Notes under the pieces: generated by a model | Told to the model about the DNA's origin: nothing | The model's input: only the letters and a program-made list of their open reading frames with translations | Database searches by the model: none | From: Abelmoschus esculentus | Taxonomy: Eukaryota > Streptophyta > Magnoliopsida > Malvales > Malvaceae | NCBI GenBank assembly: GCA_035048815.1 | Contig: JAUCBN010000014.1 | Location: 15,545,501-15,609,500, forward strand | Direction: 5' to 3' | DNA: 64,000 nucleotides | Translations under genes and position numbers: made by a program | Shown: piece by piece, positions 60,043-64,000 of the stretch | Layout: every line of letters starts with the position of its first letter | Position numbering within the stretch: the first letter of the stretch is position 1

Positions 60043-61197
60043 GTGTCCCTGTATGGAATCTTGTGTTCTGATGATCACATCACCTGATTGTGGTTGATAT
60101 AATTTATCAGTAAGTATAGATGTTGTGCCATCGTGGACTTTTTAACTATGGCCTAGGAAGGAATCATCATTTGAAAACTTTTAAACATTCTGATCATGTT
60201 TCCATATTTTATATACAAAGTATTCGGGTCCCCGTGGAATTTAAATATTCCTATCTTAAGTCGATTCGATTAATCAAATCATGGTTTTGGTTCTATTTTT
60301 GTGATTTCCCCCAAAATATATCTTGTATTAAATTCTATTAGAACATAACAGATGGATAAAATTCATAATTTTTCCAAAAAGTCGAGCATGATTAATATCC
60401 CATCTGTTCATAAAATAGTTCTACAGGGACGAGTTTGAACCTAAAATGAGGAAAAAATTATTAGGTGAATCATATTTATCACGTCATTCGTGATTTTAAA
60501 TAATCATAACCGTTTAATATAATTTTTAAAAATTGAATTATCACCTCTTTTTTACATGTAATTAATGAGTGGTAGTTATTAGATAATTATTTAAAGATAA
60601 ATGGTTTTGATTGTTTGGATCATGGATGACGTGGTGAACAAAGTTCACCTAATAATCTCTCTTCTAAAATTTTCAAATTTCTCTATATTTTATGTATAAT
60701 TTTTATATTTTTTATTAATAATTTAATTTTACACTCCTTAAACACTCTTATAATTTTATACTTTTTATATTTTTAATATAATTTTTCGATAATTTATATC
60801 TTCTTACATAAAATTTTGGTTCCAGCCCTAATATGAAACAAGAACTATAATTACATGGATGTAAATCATCTGTCCCTTTCTATGCCTCCACTTCAAATTA
60901 GAAGGTTTAGGATTTTAGGTTAAAGGTTTTGGTTAGGGTTTAAAGAATTAGGGGTATGGTGTATTTTTTAGGGTGTAGGGCTTAGGATTTAAGATATAAA
61001 AATTAAGGGTCTAAGATTTAAAATTTAATTTTTTAAAAAAAAATCAAAAAAGAAAAAAAAAAGTAGAAGATTTTTGTTCTAATTACACGGCAACATATGT
61101 TAAAAGATGACACGATTAAGCACTCACTTGTGTCTGAAAGATGTTATACATAGATAGACTAGTTGAAAAAATGCATGGAAAATATGTAAGAATATTA
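60043..61197. other. Tail-to-tail spacer between beta subunit and HIPP genes
   Basis: AT-rich. Degenerate telomere-like wording (TTTAGGATTTTAGG, GTTAGGGTTTAAAG, TAGGGTGTAGGGC) lies at about 60905-61020. No coding frame. Confidence 0.45.
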
Positions 61198-62919
61198 TTA
61201 CATAAGAGAGCAGGCATTTGGATTCTCGTCGCTGAAAAACTGAGGGTATTCAAACTCCGAGTAATACTTTGATGGAAGATTGTCACTTCTCTTCATGTCC
61301 TCACTCTGTTTATCATCCTTTTCTCCTCCTTTAGCTTCTTCGCTTTCCTTGTTCGTCTCTTGTTCCTTTTTCTCTTCTTCCTTCTTTTCTTCACCTTTCA
61401 CTATGGTTGCTTGCTTTCCGGTTCTCTTGTTTACGTAGGCGACCAGCGTAGCGGGATCTACGGTTCCTTTTACTACAACTTGGTCATTTCCGACGTCTGT
61501 TTCCACGGACTCTACGCCTGTCACAGTCCCAAATATTAACTTGAAAGTTTTAGTGTCTGGGACTGGTATTGGAGTGATAGGGGGTTACCTTTGATCTTCC
61601 TGATTCGTTTCCGAAGAAGCTGAGCACAGGCTTCACAATGCATACCAACCTTCAACACCACCGTTATCACTGCAGGAGGAGGAGGAGGCTGCAAAACAGA
61701 TATCACACCAAAATGATAATTCTGCAACATTTATAATTCGAACCATGAAAATGTAGTATTTCTTTTACCCCTTGAAGCAGTGCTGCAGTAGGAATACTTA
61801 TTTTTAAACCACCTAGTCTAATCCTATGCCTGACATTATGCATATAAAATATAATCCACCTACCAATCTCTTACTACGAGTCAATTGTCTGCAATTTCTA
61901 CAAATAAAACAGAAGCTACACAAGTGTTAATCAGAATCTTAAAACGATGATGCTAGGTACTAGGTAGGAGTCATAGTTTATCAGTGTTGCTTTTGTGGGG
62001 TTTTGAAGTGAAGCAAGTAGGATCTGAATCAGTGTCGACCCGTGAGCAAAAGGGTAGTGTGAGCTGGTGCCGAGTCAGCTAGTAGTAGTACTACTACTGG
62101 ACTAATGGAAGCGTGGGGTCACCCCTAAACAGTGGCCTCTCCAGTTTCCACCTTGTGAAATGTGCCAGTGGGATAATGCCTAATGGGGGCTGTGGCCACT
62201 GGCCAACTTGTTTTGTTACTTTCAATGTCAGCAGTCAGCACACCACACATTTTTCATACTCACATGCTGTTTTGCTACTAATTCAAAACTCAAGAACATG
62301 TAGGGCTCTGCAGTTGCAACTTGCCCCTCCAGTAAATGCTATAACTTCATTTCAAGTTCATTCTTAATTCACTTTAATCTTTTGGTTAAAAATTAATAAT
62401 CAGTTTAAGCCATTTTAACATAGAAACTTCAGCTTTGTTACCTCTTCTTTTTTCTCTTCTGTGGGTTTGGATTCTTTGTTTTCTTCCTTCTTCTCTTCCT
62501 CCACTGGCGGCGGCGGCAACGGCAACGGAGAAACTAACTCCACTTTTCTACCGTATTTCTTTATCAGTCTCTCGTAAACCTTGTTGGGATTTGCCGTCTT
62601 TCCCTTCACCACCACCTTATTCTCCTTGGTATCTGTGGCAACAGCCTCCACCCCTGTCGTCAAACACAACCTTAAGATCTCCGACAATGGAAAGGGATAA
62701 TACTTATACGCTTATTACCTTGGACTCCCTTTAGAGTTCTTTCAACTTTTCTGGCACAAGCTTCACAGTGCATATCAACTTTCAGTACGATTTCTGGGTT
62801 TTGTTCCTCCTTTTTCTCCTGATCTTTCTTGTCCTGTAACAAAACAGTTTTGATGACCAAATGCAACAAAGAAGACGATGGTTGATTAGATTAGACGAGC
62901 TTTTACTTACTTCTCCCAT
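61198..62919 (-). CDS. Heavy-metal-associated isoprenylated plant protein (HIPP), two HMA domains
   Basis: Five exons: 62911-62919 (only MGE), 62719-62833, 62442-62653, 61589-61688 and 61198-61517, total 756 bases, 251 residues. Two HMA domains each carry the metal-binding core (MHCEACARKVE near residue 27 and MHCEACAQLLR in the second). They are separated by a Pro/Glu/Lys-rich linker. A long Lys/Glu-rich tail follows the second domain. The last four residues CSLM form a CaaX box for farnesylation, which would anchor the protein to membranes. HIPPs bind soft metals such as Cu, Zn or Cd and act in metal balance and stress signalling. All joins keep phase. The first coding exon is unusually short (9 bases) but the GT donor (GAA|GTAAGT) and downstream phase agree. 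Confidence 0.9.
62083..62099. other. Short perfect palindrome in the HIPP third intron
   Basis: AGTAGTAGTACTACTACT-type sequence, self-complementary over about 17 bases, in the intron between HIPP exons 3 and 4. Confidence 0.6.
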
Positions 62920-63473
62920 GCTGGCTGAAAATACTCTTACTTTATGTACTTTTATGAGCAGATCAAGTTTCGATATTTATGCAATCTAAAGCAATGATTT
63001 ATTTGATTTTCATGGTGGGTTTGAAACAAGGTGCAATTGCAAATCCTGACGTGTACTTGTTTAATGCACGGTAGAGGGTAGACATAGGTCCTATAGCTGA
63101 CTCAGCATCCAATCAATCAAAAAATTATTTTGACTTGCAAGTTATCAATAAAATGTAATTTATATAATGACAAGATATATTGTTTTTTCAAAAGTTGAAA
63201 AAGATATTACTAGGAAGAAGAACTATACATCCCAAATATAGATAACCATAAAAATGAAAATATAATTTATAAAAAAAATGCAATTCATGCTTTAATTGAA
63301 TAGGAAGCTAAAATCCAGTGCTTAAATTGAACATTTTAAACTTTAGTGAGTAAGGGTGTAATTTAGCAAATTGGTTATTTGTAGATCAGGTCATTTCCTG
63401 TACCGAGGTTATCTCCTCAAAGCAGCCGAGTCTTTGAAGTTCAAGCTAAAAGCTTTAAGAAAAACACACAACA
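62920..63473. promoter_or_regulatory. Divergent promoter between HIPP and SVR7-like genes
   Basis: The two start codons are 554 bp apart and face away from each other. The right part holds a 26-base near copy of coding sequence from the SVR7-like gene (63411-63437). Confidence 0.5.
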
Positions 63474-64000
63474 ATGGCTTATCATCATCTATGTTCCTCA
63501 TCTTCTCCTCTATTACGTGACCCTCACTCTCTCTCAAAGCCAAAATCTTTGAAAACCTCGATTGTTCTTCCTGTTTCTCTGAAGCTTATTCCCTTTTCGT
63601 TTCAATCTAAACCCTCTATGCAAGCAAGCCATTTTTCATTGCAAGACCCCGTAGCACAAGAAAACCAGTACCCAAATGCCAAAACCTCTGTGTGGGTCAA
63701 TCCTCGAAGCCCCAAAGCTTCACGTCTCAGACAATTCACTTACGATTCCAGGTACACTTCTCTCCTCAAAGCAGCAGAGTCTTTGGATGCTTGCAATCCC
63801 GAAGAAAATCATGTTTTAGCTATTTTGACTAGTTTAGGCGACGATGTTTCAGAGCAAGACGCTGTGGTTGTTCTCAATAAAATGTCCAACCCTCAAATTG
63901 CCTTGCTTGTTCTCTACCATTTTCGAAAGATATTAACGAAAACGACTAGGGAGGTCATTCTTTATAATGTCACCATTAAGGTTTTTAGGAAGGCTAAGGA
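63474..64000 (+). CDS. SVR7: Plastid PPR-SMR protein, SVR7-like, 5' part
   Basis: The frame opens MAYHHLCSSSSPLL and stays open for 175 residues to the window edge. The Ser/Leu-rich, acid-poor first 55 residues look like a chloroplast transit peptide. The region SVWVNPRSPKASRLRQFTYD, then SLLKAAESLDACNP, EQDAVVVLNKM and REVILYNVTIKVFRK matches the N-terminal part of SVR7 (At4g16390). SVR7 is a PPR-SMR protein needed for plastid ATP synthase expression and rRNA processing. The PPR array itself begins beyond the edge. No intron is seen. Orthology is inferred from this N-terminal match only. Confidence 0.82.
   Translation, partial: MAYHHLCSSSSPLLRDPHSLSKPKSLKTSIVLPVSLKLIPFSFQSKPSMQASHFSLQDPVAQENQYPNAKTSVWVNPRSPKASRLRQFTYDSRYTSLLKAAESLDACNPEENHVLAILTSLGDDVSEQDAVVVLNKMSNPQIALLVLYHFRKILTKTTREVILYNVTIKVFRKAK

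Noticed and set aside
1..64000. CRISPR arrays, bacterial operons, rRNA genes
   Set aside because: None was seen; all genes have plant-type introns, and no regularly spaced repeats with unique spacers exist.

Overview
This window is nuclear DNA from a flowering plant, most likely a eudicot. The genes are split by AT-rich introns, and every recognisable protein belongs to a plant family (plant-type PDS5, AGC VIII kinase, NPH3, HIPP, PPR-SMR). No species can be fixed from sequence alone. All gene models below were assembled by hand from splice sites and reading-frame continuity. For each complete model the exon lengths were added up and checked to be divisible by three, and only the C2-GRAM gene fails this test.

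Layout, left to right. 1.4-1.6 kb (-): first coding exon of a MYB-CC transcription factor. 3.3-6.1 kb (-): RING-VWA ubiquitin ligase of the WAV3 group with a degenerate metal site. 6.2-9.1 kb: AT-rich spacer. 9.2-11.2 kb (-): BTB-NPH3 protein. 11.5-18 kb: gene-poor, with one unidentified decayed coding patch. 18.0-24.0 kb (-): C2-GRAM-VASt protein, with a small LTR element in one intron. 26.9-29.1 kb (+): AGC VIII kinase (D6PK-like) with a uORF-rich leader. 30.7-32.4 kb (-): CAR-type C2 protein. 34.1-46.4 kb (-): PDS5 cohesin regulator in 33 exons. 47.4-50.0 kb (-): trihelix gene with a broken C-terminal DNA-binding domain. 50.6-53.7 kb (+): NUDT8-like Nudix hydrolase. 55.1-55.4 kb (+): Ole e 1-type gene remnant. 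57.2-60.0 kb (+): SnRK1 beta subunit. 61.2-62.9 kb (-): two-HMA-domain HIPP. 63.5 kb to the end (+): start of an SVR7-like plastid PPR protein.

The genes do not form a pathway; this is an ordinary mixed plant gene neighbourhood. Two gene pairs share short divergent promoters: trihelix/NUDT8 and HIPP/SVR7, each with about 550 bp between start codons.

The most unusual content is structural. It includes a roughly 1.4 kb LTR element whose interior carries a head-to-head inverted copy of an RRM (poly(A)-binding-protein-like) fragment. The host intron of that element has a one-base coding discrepancy at its only good splice pairing. A roughly 250 bp near-perfect foldback lies at 2.7-2.9 kb. There are three pure C/G homopolymers of 20-21 bases, one of which is the pyrimidine tract of a PDS5 3' splice site. 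The kinase leader has stacked uORFs ending in a TAATG overlap with the main start. Several local duplications of coding pieces fall in introns or leaders.
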